Notes: a model not told the origin generated them from the letters alone. Positions 17,108 to 27,643 are shown, numbered from the stretch's first letter. The stretch: 64,000 bases of DNA from CAYXAA01 sp964462985 (GCA_964462985.1 CAYXAA010000011.1:51642-115641), one strand, 5' to 3'. Numbers and translations: made by a program.

Positions 17108-17434
17108 ATGGATATGGACTTCTTGAAGATGATGAAGCAGGCCAAGCAGCTGCAAGAGAAAATGGGCTCCCTGCAGGAGGAGGTTGCGCAGATTGAAGTG
17201 TCGGGCACGTCCGGAGGCGGCATGGTCACCGTGACGCTCACCGGCCGCGGCGAAATGAAAGCCTTGAAGATCGACCCGTCGCTCGCCAAGGAGGAAGAGG
17301 TCGAGATCCTCGAAGACCTCATTGTTGCTGCCCACAACGACGCCAAGGGTAAGGTGGAGGCGGCGATGCAGCAGAAAACCCAGGAACTGATGGGCGGCCT
17401 TGGCCTCCCCCCCGGCATGAAGCTGCCGTTCTGA
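17108..17434 (+). CDS. ybaB: YbaB/EbfC-family nucleoid-associated protein
   Basis: A 108-residue DNA-binding dimer of the YbaB/EbfC family. The characteristic MMKQAKQLQEKMGSLQEEV helix and the VTVTLTGRGEMKALKIDPSL strand region are both present, as is the C-terminal LGLPPGMKLPF tail. The start at 17108 (MDMDFLK) is chosen; a second ATG two codons later is also possible. It lies between dnaX and recR, 13 bases before the latter, the standard bacterial arrangement linked to replication and recombinational repair. Confidence 0.94.
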   Translation: MDMDFLKMMKQAKQLQEKMGSLQEEVAQIEVSGTSGGGMVTVTLTGRGEMKALKIDPSLAKEEEVEILEDLIVAAHNDAKGKVEAAMQQKTQELMGGLGLPPGMKLPF

Positions 17435-17447
17435 GGGGCCGCCGCGC

Positions 17448-18056
17448 ATGACGGCTCGCAAGGTCGCCGGTCCCGAGATTGAGCGTCTGATCCAACTCCT
17501 CGCTCGGTTGCCGGGTCTCGGCCCACGCTCCGCACGGCGTGCGGCGTTGACCCTGATCAAGAAAAAGGAACAGCTGCTCGTGCCGCTCGCCGAGGCGATG
17601 GACATCGCTGTCGAGAAGATCGGAATATGCTCGGTGTGCGGCACCGTCGACACCCAGGATCCCTGCACGATCTGTTCCGATCCGCGCCGTGACGGTGCAA
17701 CGATCGTGGTTGTCGAGGACGTCTCCGACCTGTGGGCGCTGGAGCGTGCGGCTGCGCTCGATTGCCGCTATCATGTGCTTGGCGGCACGCTGTCACCGCT
17801 TGACGGCATCGGCCCGGAGGATCTCAACATCACCGGCCTCGTCGACCGGGTCGCCGCCGGTGGCGTGTCGGAGGTCATTCTGGCCGTCAACGCCACGGTA
17901 GAGGGCCAGACCACGGCGCATTATGTCACCGATCGGCTTGCTGGATTGGGCGCCAAAGTGACCCGTCTCGCCCACGGCGTCCCGGTCGGCGGCGAGCTTG
18001 ACTATCTGGATGAAGGGACTCTGGTCCAGGCGCTGAAGGCGCGCACTGTCTTCTGA
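17448..18056 (+). CDS. recR: Recombination mediator protein RecR
   Basis: A 202-residue RecR. The helix-hairpin-helix region (LARLPGLGPRSARRAAL) opens the protein, the C4 zinc finger is CSVCGTVDTQDPCTICSD at about residues 60-77, and the Toprim domain has VVVEDVSDLWALE. It acts with RecO/RecF in loading RecA at gaps; recF is also in this window. Third gene of the dnaX-ybaB-recR operon. Confidence 0.95.
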   Translation: MTARKVAGPEIERLIQLLARLPGLGPRSARRAALTLIKKKEQLLVPLAEAMDIAVEKIGICSVCGTVDTQDPCTICSDPRRDGATIVVVEDVSDLWALERAAALDCRYHVLGGTLSPLDGIGPEDLNITGLVDRVAAGGVSEVILAVNATVEGQTTAHYVTDRLAGLGAKVTRLAHGVPVGGELDYLDEGTLVQALKARTVF

Positions 18057-18077
18057 TGCTGTCGTAGAGGAGATGCC

Positions 18078-19289
18078 ATGTCGACGCTTTGCCATGTCCT
18101 TTGCGTCGTTTTGGTGCTGCTCCTCGCCTCACCTGCCGATACAGCCGCAGCCGGTCCATACGATGCCGAGTTCCGCGCCTACCTTGAAAATATCGTGATA
18201 CCCGAAGCCCGCGCGGCGGGTGTTTCGGCGGCGCTGCTTGAACGCGAGCTCGAGGGGCTGACGCTCGATACCTCCCTGCCCGGTCTGACGAAGCCGGGGG
18301 GCGGTGGTGTTCCCAAGGTCGACTTTCAGGCCGAGTTTAGAGCCCCTGCCCGCTATTTCCGGGACTCACAGTTCCAGGCACTCGCCGCGAGAGGCCGGGC
18401 ACTGAGCGCGTCGCACAAGAGGACCCTCGCCGCCATTGAGCGCCGCTACGGTGTGCCCGGTCGGATCATACTGGCGATCTGGGGCCGTGAATCCGGTTAT
18501 GGAGCGGCGAAGATTCCATATGATGCGATTCGTGTGCTGGCGACACAAGCCTTCATGGGCCAGCGGGCTGACTTCTATCGCGGAGAGCTTATTGCGGCGC
18601 TGAAGATCCTTCAGGCTGGCGATGTGCCGCGCGCCCGGCTCAAGAGTTCCTGGGGCGGCGCCATGGGCCAGCCGCAGTTCCTGCCGTCGAGTTACCTGAA
18701 GTACGCCGTCGACTTCGATGGCGACGGTCGGCGTGATATCTGGGGCTCCGCGGCCGACACGCTCGCCTCGATCGCACACTATCTGAGAGAACACGGCTGG
18801 GTGCCTGGCCGCGACTGGGGTTATGAGGTGGTCGTGCCGGCGTCGCTGTCCTGCGTCCGAGAAGGGCCTGATCGGGGCCAGCCGATCACCGAGTGGGAGA
18901 AGGAAGGCGTGCGCCGGGTTCGCGATCGGCCGTTCCCGGATCACGAGCGACGCCAGCCGGGCTTTCTGTTGATGCCGGCCGGCCGCTACGGCCCCGCCTT
19001 CCTCGTCACCGAAAACTTTTATGTTCTCAAGGCCTACAACGAATCCGACGTTTACGCGCTCTTTGTCGGTCACCTCGCCGACCGCTATGGTGGCGCACGC
19101 GGTTTTGTCGGCAACTGGGCGCCTTTGAAAACCACAACCCGCGGCCGGGTCCGCGACTTGCAGGTCGACCTCCAGCGCCGCGGCCACGACGTCGGCGGTG
19201 CAGACGGACTGATCGGCTTCAAGACACGCCGGTCGATGGGCGCGGCCCAGGAGAATGCCGGCCGGACCCCGACGTGCTGGTTGGAGTGA
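18078..19289 (+). CDS. Lytic murein transglycosylase, MltB/SLT_2 type
   Basis: A 403-residue exported peptidoglycan hydrolase. Signal peptide at residues 1 to about 26 (MSTLCHVLCVVLVLLLASPA then ADTAAAG). The catalytic glutamate lies in IWGRESGYGAAK, and SSWGGAMGQPQFLPSSYLKYAVD is the SLT_2 core (quoted in part: GGAMGQPQFLPSSY). The C-terminus carries a peptidoglycan-binding domain (RVRDLQVDLQRRGHDVGGADG). This domain ends early at GRTPTCWLE, somewhat shorter than I expect of the family. GAGGAG precedes the ATG. It lies 21 bases after recR. Confidence 0.9.
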   Translation: MSTLCHVLCVVLVLLLASPADTAAAGPYDAEFRAYLENIVIPEARAAGVSAALLERELEGLTLDTSLPGLTKPGGGGVPKVDFQAEFRAPARYFRDSQFQALAARGRALSASHKRTLAAIERRYGVPGRIILAIWGRESGYGAAKIPYDAIRVLATQAFMGQRADFYRGELIAALKILQAGDVPRARLKSSWGGAMGQPQFLPSSYLKYAVDFDGDGRRDIWGSAADTLASIAHYLREHGWVPGRDWGYEVVVPASLSCVREGPDRGQPITEWEKEGVRRVRDRPFPDHERRQPGFLLMPAGRYGPAFLVTENFYVLKAYNESDVYALFVGHLADRYGGARGFVGNWAPLKTTTRGRVRDLQVDLQRRGHDVGGADGLIGFKTRRSMGAAQENAGRTPTCWLE

Positions 19290-19453
19290 ACGAATCGCGG
19301 CCCAGCAAATCCGAGCGCGGAATTTCGGTGCGTCTCGTACGGAATGCTGCGACGTCACAGGATCTCCCCAATCTGTCATAGTTCAGTGTGTGATTTCCTG
19401 TTGTGAAGCGGGGTTGACACGTCCATGGGGCCGCATGTTGGTCCACGGCAGGA

Positions 19454-19472
19454 CGATAAATAAAATTTATCG
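19454..19472. promoter_or_regulatory. 19-base dyad upstream of the DUF3830-ABC operon
   Basis: CGATAAATAAAATTTATCG is a perfect inverted repeat, 8-base arms around AAA, with internal T-N11-A spacing as in LysR boxes. It is 77 bases before the DUF3830 ATG in an AT-rich patch of an otherwise GC-rich 259-base intergenic region. A TTGACA occurs at 19414-19419 without a convincing -10. The LysR gene that ends this operon is the candidate binder. Confidence 0.5.
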
Positions 19473-19548
19473 ATCGAATATTGAAACAGAATTGGACAAG
19501 TGGGCGTGGCTCTCCTCGAATACTGAGAGACAGGCGATTGGAGTGACC

Positions 19549-20025
19549 ATGAGCGACAAGAAACTCTTTCTGAAATTCGTCGACGCCAATGTGCAGGGCA
19601 TTATCAACCTTTATTGGCAGACCGCGCCCAAAACGTGCGAGGCGTTGTGGGGCGCGCTGAAGGATCCGATCCAGGTTCCGGCAAGCCACGCGATGTTTTC
19701 TGGTCCGGAGATCATGATGGGTCTGCCGGAATCCGCGCAGACTTTCGATCCGACCGCGCTGCCGCCGGAGAACCAGACCGTTTTGCCGGAGGTTGGCGAA
19801 CTGCTGTGGTTCTACCAGCCCAAGAACTTCTTCAAGATCGACCCAAGTGAGTTCTGGGAGATCGGCATGTTCTATGGCGAAGGTGGTCGCACCTTCGGCC
19901 CGACCGGCTGGATTCCCTGCACCTATTTTGGCCGCATGACCGAAGGTCTCGAGGCTGTTGCCGCCGAGTGCCGCAAGATCCGCATAGAAGGTATTAAGAC
20001 GGTGGAGATCGGTCGCCTGGCTTGA
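19549..20025 (+). CDS. DUF3830 family protein
   Basis: A 158-residue protein resembling the DUF3830 family, which has a cyclophilin-like barrel and no established function. The recognisable features are the early TAPKTCEALW pattern, the central VGELLWFYQPKNFF strand and the C-terminal IPCTYFGRMTEGLEAVAAEC helix. There is no signal peptide. A GGAG lies before the ATG. It is the first gene of a plus-strand cluster with a PotD-like importer and a LysR regulator. Members I recall lie next to ABC importers and amide-cleaving enzymes, suggesting a catabolic or ligand-handling role, but this is inference. Confidence 0.75.
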   Translation: MSDKKLFLKFVDANVQGIINLYWQTAPKTCEALWGALKDPIQVPASHAMFSGPEIMMGLPESAQTFDPTALPPENQTVLPEVGELLWFYQPKNFFKIDPSEFWEIGMFYGEGGRTFGPTGWIPCTYFGRMTEGLEAVAAECRKIRIEGIKTVEIGRLA

Positions 20026-20140
20026 GACCGGGCCAAGCGGGCAAGGAACGGGTTGATGACAGAACTGAGCACGCGGGGCGATCGCTTTCCAAGGCTCCGG
20101 GCGATGCTCTACCAACAAAACGCAAGTGAGGGGTGTCGTG

Positions 20141-21175
20141 ATGAAATCCTATCTTGGTTCGACCGTGTTGCTCGTCGGTGTTCTCCTGTCAGGGGCCGCA
20201 ATGGCGCAGGGGGGCACGCTTGTCATCAACTCCTTCGGCGGCGCGTATGAAGATGCGCACCGCAAGTGCGTTATCGACCCATTCGAGCAGTCGACCGGAG
20301 CCAAGGTTCAGGTCACGACCGCCTATTCGGCCGACGCCTTTGCGCAGCTCCGCGCGCAGAAGGAGGCGCCACAATTTGACGTGATCCACTTCTCCGGGGG
20401 GCAGGAAATCGTCGGGGCGGCAGAAGGACTGCTCGCGCCGATCGACGTGTCGAAGCTTGAAAATGCCGATGATCTTTATGACTTCGCCAAAGCAAACCTC
20501 CACAAGGGTGAAGGCCCGGCTTATTCGATCGCCGCGATCGGCCTGCTCTACAACAATGAGGCGTCGCCGAAGGAACCGTCGAGCTGGAAAGACCTGATGG
20601 ATCCCGCATTCGGTGAGCATCTCGTCCTGACCGACATCTCCAATGGCTACGGCATGCTTGGCTTCCTGATGCTGAATCAGGTTCTCGGTGGCACCCTCGA
20701 CGACATCCAGCCAGGTCTTGATGCGGTACGGAAGATGCTCGACAGCGGCGCTGTCGTCGTGAAGACCTCGCCGGAGCTTCAGCAGGAATTCGCCCAGAAC
20801 GACGCCTGGCTCGCCGCCTATGCTTCGGACTACGCCTACACGCTCCGCAATGCAGGTCTGCCGGCCAAGTTCGTGCAAGGGGCGGAAGGCACACCCGCGA
20901 GCTTTATCACCGTCAATCTGGTGGCAAACCGGGCCAATCAGGATCTGGCGCTCAAGTTCATCGACGCCTCGATCTCGCCGGAAGCCCAGGAATGCTTCGC
21001 CGAGGCATTGCGCTACTCCCCGACCAATGCCAAGGCCGAGCTGCCGCCGGAGGTTGCTGCGGACGTGGCATACGGGGCCGAAGGGGTAAAGGGCCTGATT
21101 CGCTTCGACCCGGAGATGATCGAGGCCAAGCGTGCCGCCTGGGTCGAGGCCTGGAACAAGGCGATCGCCCAATAA
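20141..21175 (+). CDS. ABC transporter substrate-binding protein, PotD/PotF family
   Basis: A 344-residue periplasmic binding protein. Signal peptide MKSYLGSTVLLVGVLLSGAA with cleavage near AMAQ. The mature start GTLVINSFGGAYEDAHRKCV and the block EPSSWKDLMDPAFGEHLVL fit PotD-like proteins. A GTG five codons upstream opens the frame, but the ATG at 20141 has the better spaced GAGGGG. It precedes two permeases and an ATPase. It is diverged from the binding protein at 1293-2381, so a different ligand is likely. Confidence 0.87.
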   Translation: MKSYLGSTVLLVGVLLSGAAMAQGGTLVINSFGGAYEDAHRKCVIDPFEQSTGAKVQVTTAYSADAFAQLRAQKEAPQFDVIHFSGGQEIVGAAEGLLAPIDVSKLENADDLYDFAKANLHKGEGPAYSIAAIGLLYNNEASPKEPSSWKDLMDPAFGEHLVLTDISNGYGMLGFLMLNQVLGGTLDDIQPGLDAVRKMLDSGAVVVKTSPELQQEFAQNDAWLAAYASDYAYTLRNAGLPAKFVQGAEGTPASFITVNLVANRANQDLALKFIDASISPEAQECFAEALRYSPTNAKAELPPEVAADVAYGAEGVKGLIRFDPEMIEAKRAAWVEAWNKAIAQ

Positions 21176-21298
21176 CGGGTGAATGGTCGTCACAGCATTC
21201 ATCAGCGGCAGGCTGGTGCACGGTTTCGCGACCGGCTTACGTCCGCTGCACCGGGCTTGGGTATCATCTTGCACCACAGAAGGGCCTGAAGAACGGGA

Positions 21299-22120
21299 AT
21301 GACGGATCGCACGGAAAACCTGCTGCTCGCCGTTCCCGGGCTCCTGCTCCTGGCGTTGGCCTTTCTGTGGCCGATCGGGCGGATGCTGGTACTGAGTGTG
21401 TCAGGCCCCGACGGACCGACGTTGGTCCATTTCACCCGCTTCCTCGGTGATCCCTACTATCTGGGCATCCTGTGGCGTACCGTCCGCCTGTCGCTGATTA
21501 TCACTGCAGTCTGCGCCGCCATTGGCTTTCCACTTGCCTACATCATGGCCCGCGTCGGCCCGCGGCTGCGGCTATGGCTGGTTGTTCTGGTGATCCTGCC
21601 GCTGATGACCAGCGTGGTGGTACGCACCTTCGGCTGGATGGTCCTGCTCAGCCGCAGCGGTCTCGTTCCCGAAATCTTGCGGGATCTCGGCCTGGCCGGG
21701 CGCAGTTTCGCTCTGATGAAGACCGAAGCCGCGATCGTCATAGGCATGGTGCAGGTCCTTCTGCCGTTCATGACGTTATCGGTACTCGGCGTTCTCGGCC
21801 GGATCGACACCAGGCTGGAAGAGGCCGCGCGCACCATGGGCTGCAGCTTCCTGCAGGCGGTCCGGACTGTCGTGCTGCCCCTTTCGGTGCCTGGTCTCGT
21901 CGCCGGATCGCTGCTCGTCTTCACGCTGTCGGCCAGTTCTTTCGTCACGCCGAATTTGCTTGGTGGCAGCCGGGTCCAGGTGCTCGCCGCTTCGATCTAC
22001 CAATCGGTGACACAGACCCTGGACTGGCCTTTCGCCGCGGCTCAGGCTGTGATCCTGTTCCTTGGCATTTTGCTGCTCCTGGTTCCCTACGTTCAGCTGA
22101 CGGCGCGCCGCGATGGTTAA
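21299..22120 (+). CDS. ABC transporter permease, PotB-like
   Basis: A 273-residue permease with six predicted membrane segments starting at LLLAVPGLLLLALAFLWPIG. The EAA loop is RLEEAARTMGCSFLQAVRTV. It overlaps the next permease by 8 bases, indicating coupled translation. Pairs with the PotC-like permease in the second amine/organic-ion-type importer of the window. Confidence 0.9.
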   Translation: MTDRTENLLLAVPGLLLLALAFLWPIGRMLVLSVSGPDGPTLVHFTRFLGDPYYLGILWRTVRLSLIITAVCAAIGFPLAYIMARVGPRLRLWLVVLVILPLMTSVVVRTFGWMVLLSRSGLVPEILRDLGLAGRSFALMKTEAAIVIGMVQVLLPFMTLSVLGVLGRIDTRLEEAARTMGCSFLQAVRTVVLPLSVPGLVAGSLLVFTLSASSFVTPNLLGGSRVQVLAASIYQSVTQTLDWPFAAAQAVILFLGILLLLVPYVQLTARRDG

Positions 22121-22916
22121 GGCTGTTCCCGCCTGGCTCCGAATCGCCGCCTGCGCCTTTGTCGGAATGACAGCACTCTTCATGCTCGGACCGCTCGTGG
22201 TGGTCGTCGGTGTCTCCGTCTCCGAAAGCCAGTTTATCGCCTTCCCGCCGATGGGCTTCAGCCTGCACTGGTACCGGGAGGTCTTCGCTTCCGACGCCTA
22301 TATCGCCGCGGTCGTACTCAGCCTCCAGCTCGCGCTCCTTGTCACGGTATCGGCGACCTTGGTCGGCGGCGCTGCAGCCGTGGCCATTCACCGCCGCAAG
22401 CTGCCGGCGGCCGAAGTGCTTGGGACGCTGTTTCTTTCGCCGCTGGTGCTGCCGACCATCATCTACGCCATCGGGATGCTGATGTTATGGAGTGCGTTGT
22501 TCGGCCCGGTCTCGTTCGCAACGCTCTGGATCGGCCACACCGTGGTCGCCATGCCCTATGTGGTGCGCACGACCCTAGCCGTACTTGCCGAATCCGATCC
22601 CTTCCTGGAGGAGGCCGCTCGCACCATGGGGGCCGGGCGCCTGCAGCGCCTCGTCCACGTCGTGCTGCCGCAATGCCTGCCGGGACTCGCCGCCGGCGCC
22701 TTCTTCGCCTTCAACATCTCGTTTGACGAGGCAGTGCTTGCCCTGTTTCTGCGCAAGCCGGGACTGACGACATTGCCGGTGCAGATCTACGGCCAGCTCG
22801 AATTCAGCCCTGATCCGTCCGTCGCTGCCGTCTCGACACTGATGATCGCGATCACCGTGCTCCTGATCGTGGTGATCGATCGCATGCTGGGCCTGCAACG
22901 TTTCGCGAGATCCTGA
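22113..22916 (+). CDS. ABC transporter permease, PotC-like
   Basis: A 267-residue permease. First membrane segment at about residues 10-33, EAA loop FLEEAARTMGAGRLQRLVHV, and the NISFDEAVLALFL segment typical of PotC-like second permeases. It starts within the end of the PotB-like gene and stops 2 bases before the ATPase gene. Confidence 0.9.
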   Translation: MVKAVPAWLRIAACAFVGMTALFMLGPLVVVVGVSVSESQFIAFPPMGFSLHWYREVFASDAYIAAVVLSLQLALLVTVSATLVGGAAAVAIHRRKLPAAEVLGTLFLSPLVLPTIIYAIGMLMLWSALFGPVSFATLWIGHTVVAMPYVVRTTLAVLAESDPFLEEAARTMGAGRLQRLVHVVLPQCLPGLAAGAFFAFNISFDEAVLALFLRKPGLTTLPVQIYGQLEFSPDPSVAAVSTLMIAITVLLIVVIDRMLGLQRFARS

Positions 22917-22918
22917 AG

Positions 22919-23989
<1,071 letters not shown>

Positions 23990-24045
23990 GCGCTGAGCAG
24001 CGAAATTCGCGACAGTACGGGCGTAATGCTGGTAAGGGTCCGTCC

Positions 24046-24966
24046 ATGCGCACGCTCGACATGGCGACCTTCGTCGCGCTCGCCCGCAATCGGCATTTCG
24101 GACAGACTGCCCGCGAAATGAACGCCACACAGCCAGCAATATCAAGCCGGCTGGCGGCCCTGGAGGAGGAGTTCGGCTGTCGTCTCGTGGAACGCGGCGA
24201 CGGCAGTTTCCGCCTGACGCCTCATGGCGAGAAGGCTTTGCACGTGTTCCAAAGTGTGCTTCGCAGCCTCGGCGGTCTTCGCGCGGCGCTGCAGAGCCCG
24301 CAGGCCGACGCGCCCGATGTGGTGCGGATCGGTGCGATCGATTCTGTCGCCTCGACCTTCATGCCGCACCTCATCGAGTCCCTCCACGACAGCATGCCGA
24401 CGCTGAAGATTGAGTTGACGGTGGAGGGCACCAAGCTGCTCGTGCAGGGCATGAACAAGGGCAATTACGACGTAATCTTCGCCGTCGATCCGGCCGTCGG
24501 AGACGGGTTCGGCAGCTTCGTCAGCTGCACACTTCAGATGATATGGGCGGGTTCGCCCAAGCTGATCGATCCGGCCCGGATCTATAGCGTCGATGATCTT
24601 GCCCAGATGCCGATTATCACGTTTCCGAAGGATACCCCGCCCTATCGCCAGATCGCACCCTATTTTCAGGACGAACGCGTGTTGGCCTCCAAGCTGACCA
24701 GCTCAAATTCGCTGTTTGCCATCATCAATCTGCTGATCGACGGCTTCGGCGTTGGTGCAATTCCGACGGTAACGATTCAGCGCGAGCTGAAGCAGGACCT
24801 GCTCCAACCAATTCGCGTGTCGAAGCGATTCCCCCCAATGCCGATCATCGCCACCTACCGCTCGGGAGCGGACCCAGACCTGATCCCCCTGGTGGTGCGG
24901 CAGGCGCGTGCGAGCGCCGCGTACTATTGCACGACGGTCGATCCGACGCTTGCCTGGATCGACTGA
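24046..24966 (+). CDS. LysR-family transcriptional regulator
   Basis: A 306-residue LysR protein: the winged helix starts at residue 4 (LDMATFVALARNRHFGQTAR) and continues EMNATQPAISSRLAALEEEF. The effector domain follows. The frame is open from 23986, but LysR proteins start only a few residues before the helix-turn-helix and a GGTAAGGG lies upstream of the ATG at 24046, so that start is used. Being the last gene of the DUF3830-importer cluster, it probably regulates it, perhaps through the dyad at 19454-19472. Confidence 0.88.
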   Translation: MRTLDMATFVALARNRHFGQTAREMNATQPAISSRLAALEEEFGCRLVERGDGSFRLTPHGEKALHVFQSVLRSLGGLRAALQSPQADAPDVVRIGAIDSVASTFMPHLIESLHDSMPTLKIELTVEGTKLLVQGMNKGNYDVIFAVDPAVGDGFGSFVSCTLQMIWAGSPKLIDPARIYSVDDLAQMPIITFPKDTPPYRQIAPYFQDERVLASKLTSSNSLFAIINLLIDGFGVGAIPTVTIQRELKQDLLQPIRVSKRFPPMPIIATYRSGADPDLIPLVVRQARASAAYYCTTVDPTLAWID

Positions 24967-25019
24967 GACACCGCCACAGAACGGCTGGATGGTACTCGAG
25001 CTTGGCGGAGGCCCGATTT

Positions 25020-25496
25020 TTATATCCGCGTCGGCGGCCCAGCGAGAAAACCGGAGATCCGGGCGTCCTGAAGGGCCTCGATCAGGCGCCGCGAGTTCTC
25101 TTCTGGGTCGCTTGATGGATCGTCAAATTCTATGAAACGCAGGTCCACGCCGGCGCTCGTCGCCTCGAGCAGCAGGTCGAAATAGACGAACACGCCTCGA
25201 TTTGCGAACTCCATGTCGAGATGGATCGCCGGCACGCCGCCCCATTTCAGGTCGACGCTGCCGGCCCAGCCATAGCGCAAGGTGTCGTTGCGGAAATAGA
25301 GCTCGGCCGACGAGCGCACCAAGTCGGCGATATTGGCGTGTTTCTCACCTTGCAGGTAGCCGATCAGGTGGACGACATCGATCAGCCGCAGTTCGGCCGC
25401 CACGTCCTGGATGCTGCCGGCCAGTGCCTGCTCACGTACGCGCGTATGGGGATCGGCGATAGATTGCGCTGGGCTCACGAACTCGACCGGAATCAA
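25020..25496 (-). CDS. Uncharacterised protein downstream of flhB
   Basis: A 158-residue soluble protein I do not recognise. It opens (M)IPVEFVSPAQSIADPHTRV and is rich in acidic and aliphatic residues, with no signal peptide, membrane segment or cysteine motif. A central block HLIGYLQGEKHANIADLV is followed by a predicted alpha/beta region WGGVPAIHLDMEFANRGVF. The likely start is TTG at 25496, overlapping the flhB stop by 4 bases (TTGA) with a GGAG about 10 bases upstream; GTG 25478 is an alternative. Tight coupling to flhB and its position at the end of the motA-to-flhB arm suggest a flagellar role. Confidence 0.65.
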   Translation of the reverse strand: MIPVEFVSPAQSIADPHTRVREQALAGSIQDVAAELRLIDVVHLIGYLQGEKHANIADLVRSSAELYFRNDTLRYGWAGSVDLKWGGVPAIHLDMEFANRGVFVYFDLLLEATSAGVDLRFIEFDDPSSDPEENSRRLIEALQDARISGFLAGPPTRI

Positions 25497-26569
25497 ATCA
25501 CCCGTTCTCCATTGCGATGATAAATGTAGAATATAACTTCCGCAACGGCATGATAGAAATCCGGCGGAATGGCCCGATCGACCTCGGTGGCACTGTAGAG
25601 TGCCCGCGCAAGCTCGCGATCCTCGATCACAGGGATCGAGTGGTCCTGAGCGATCTCCCGGATCTTGAGGGCGATGAGATCCTGGCCCTTGGCGACGACG
25701 ACCGGCGCGCTCTGCTCCTCCCGCACATAGCGCAGCGCGACGGCGTAATGGGTCGGGTTGGCAATCACGAGCGTCGCCTTCGGCACGGCCGCGATCATGC
25801 GGCTGCGCGCCCGATCGCGGGCGAGCGACCGCATCCGTGCCTTGACCAGCGGGTCGCCCTCTGCCTGCTTGTGCTCGTCCTTCTGTTCCTGTCGGCTCAT
25901 GCGCAGATTCTGACGCCAGTGGAACCGGGCCCAGATCAGGTCGAGGGTGACAAGCAAAATGGTGGCAATGCACACGCCCGCCAGCAGCCGCATCGTTGAC
26001 CGCAGAATAACTTCTGGCAGGGCGCTCGGATCGGTGAACATGGCGTTGATCAGGTTCGGCTGCTCGGACCTGAGAATGAGCAGAGCCACGAAACTGATGC
26101 TGCCGAACTTGAACAGTGCCTTGAGGAACTCCACACCGCCCTGGGCACCGAAGATGCGGCCGAAGCCTTTGCGCAGCGAGATCCGGCCGATGCTGGGTCG
26201 AATACGTTCGAGAACGATGCGCGGCGCGTTTTGCAGGAAGGCTGCGGTGAGGCCGGAGACCAGCAGAATGATGATGGCCGGCAGGACAAAGCGAGCGGCA
26301 CTGAGGCCGAGCGTGTGGACCAGCAGCAGGGTGTCGGCGCCATTCTCAAGGGAAAATCCTCCCGGATCGTCGAGGAAGCGCGACAGGTCGTCGGTGAGTC
26401 GTCGCGCTCCGGAAACGGTCGCAAAACTGCCGACGAGAAGGATCCCCACGAATGTCGCCAGCGAGGAAGCTTCCCGTGAGACCGGGATGTTGCCTTTCTC
26501 GATTGCGTCGCTGATCTTCTTCTCGGACGGCTCCTCTGTTTTCGAGTCCTTGTTCTCTGCTTCCGACAT
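25493..26569 (-). CDS. flhB: Flagellar export gate protein FlhB
   Basis: A 358-residue component of the flagellar type III export gate that switches substrate class. The N-terminus EEPSEKKISDAIEKGNIPVS is typical, four membrane segments follow, and the cytoplasmic domain contains the autocleavage site NPTHYAVALRY at about residue 270. Last but one gene of the minus-strand flagellar arm, 39 bases after fliG. Confidence 0.95.
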   Translation of the reverse strand: MSEAENKDSKTEEPSEKKISDAIEKGNIPVSREASSLATFVGILLVGSFATVSGARRLTDDLSRFLDDPGGFSLENGADTLLLVHTLGLSAARFVLPAIIILLVSGLTAAFLQNAPRIVLERIRPSIGRISLRKGFGRIFGAQGGVEFLKALFKFGSISFVALLILRSEQPNLINAMFTDPSALPEVILRSTMRLLAGVCIATILLVTLDLIWARFHWRQNLRMSRQEQKDEHKQAEGDPLVKARMRSLARDRARSRMIAAVPKATLVIANPTHYAVALRYVREEQSAPVVVAKGQDLIALKIREIAQDHSIPVIEDRELARALYSATEVDRAIPPDFYHAVAEVIFYIYHRNGERVI

Positions 26570-26608
26570 GCGATCCGCAGCTTTCCGTCGAATGGCCCAT
26601 CGGTTGCG

Positions 26609-27643
26609 TCAGTTGAAATAGGCGTCCTGCTCGGATTTGGTGCTGATGTCGATGTCGCCGCGGCTTGCCATGTCAAGCGCCAGATCCGCGATCATCCGCC
26701 GCGCCTGCAGCACTTCGCGCTGAGGAGTCGGGCTGCCTGCCGCTAGCTCATGCTCGACGATGCGCCGGGCGCGCGAGGTCAGGGACGAAAGGATGCCTTC
26801 GCGGAAGCTCGCATCCGTGCCCTTGAGCGCAGTCACGATCTGGTCGGTGTTGATCTGGTCGAAGATTGCCATGCGGGCGCGCGGGCTAAGGTTGAGAATA
26901 TCGTCGAAGGTAAACAGCAGACCCTTCAGGATCTCGGCCGCCTTCGGCTGGTCCTGGCGCAGGTTCTCCAGGGTTTCCTCCATGTGCTCGCGCTCCATCT
27001 TGTTAAGCACGTCGGCCATCCGGGCATAGGTATCGGCCTCAAGCGAGCCGGAGAAGTTGAGCATGAAGTCTTCATGCAGTGTCTTTTCGACCTCGCGCAT
27101 CACTTCATGGACCACCGGCTTGATGTTCAGCATGCGCCGCATCATCTGGTTGCGCTTGCTCGACGGCATCTGGCTCATGATCCGCGCCACGGTTGCGGGA
27201 CGGATCTTCGACAGGATCAGCGCCGCCGTCTGCGGGTGCTCCTTGGCGAGATAGTTGGCGAGCACATTCTCCGACATCGTCGCCACCCGGTCCCAGATTG
27301 AGCGGTTGGAGTTGCCGAGCACATCGGCCATGATCTCTGCAATCTGTTCCTCCGGCAGCAATCCGTCGAGAAGCTTCTGCACCTCGCCCGCCGACCCGTA
27401 CAGGCTGTGCCCGGCGGCGAACTGGTTCAGGAACTCCTCGGCGAGCGCATCGAGCTGTTCGGACTTGACGGCGCCGAGCTGGGCGGCGGAGCGCGTAATC
27501 AGCCGGATCTCTTCCGGCTCGAAATGGGCCAGGCATCTGGCCGCCGCCTCCTTGTTCATGGCGAGCAAGAGCGCTGCGACTTTCTCTATGCCGCGCAGCG
27601 GCTTGGCGGCGGGCAGGCTATCGGCGGAATACTGCATGGTCAT
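26609..27643 (-). CDS. fliG: Flagellar motor switch protein FliG
   Basis: A 344-residue C-ring protein that contacts MotA and carries the torque-generating charges. The N-terminal region binds FliF (EKVAALLLAMNKEAAARCLA); the middle domain has the EHPQTAALILSKIRP motif, a hallmark of FliG; the C-terminal domain contains AIFDQINTDQIVTALKGTD with charged residues near the end. It lies 98 bases after fliN and 39 bases before flhB. Confidence 0.96.
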   Translation of the reverse strand: MTMQYSADSLPAAKPLRGIEKVAALLLAMNKEAAARCLAHFEPEEIRLITRSAAQLGAVKSEQLDALAEEFLNQFAAGHSLYGSAGEVQKLLDGLLPEEQIAEIMADVLGNSNRSIWDRVATMSENVLANYLAKEHPQTAALILSKIRPATVARIMSQMPSSKRNQMMRRMLNIKPVVHEVMREVEKTLHEDFMLNFSGSLEADTYARMADVLNKMEREHMEETLENLRQDQPKAAEILKGLLFTFDDILNLSPRARMAIFDQINTDQIVTALKGTDASFREGILSSLTSRARRIVEHELAAGSPTPQREVLQARRMIADLALDMASRGDIDISTKSEQDAYFN

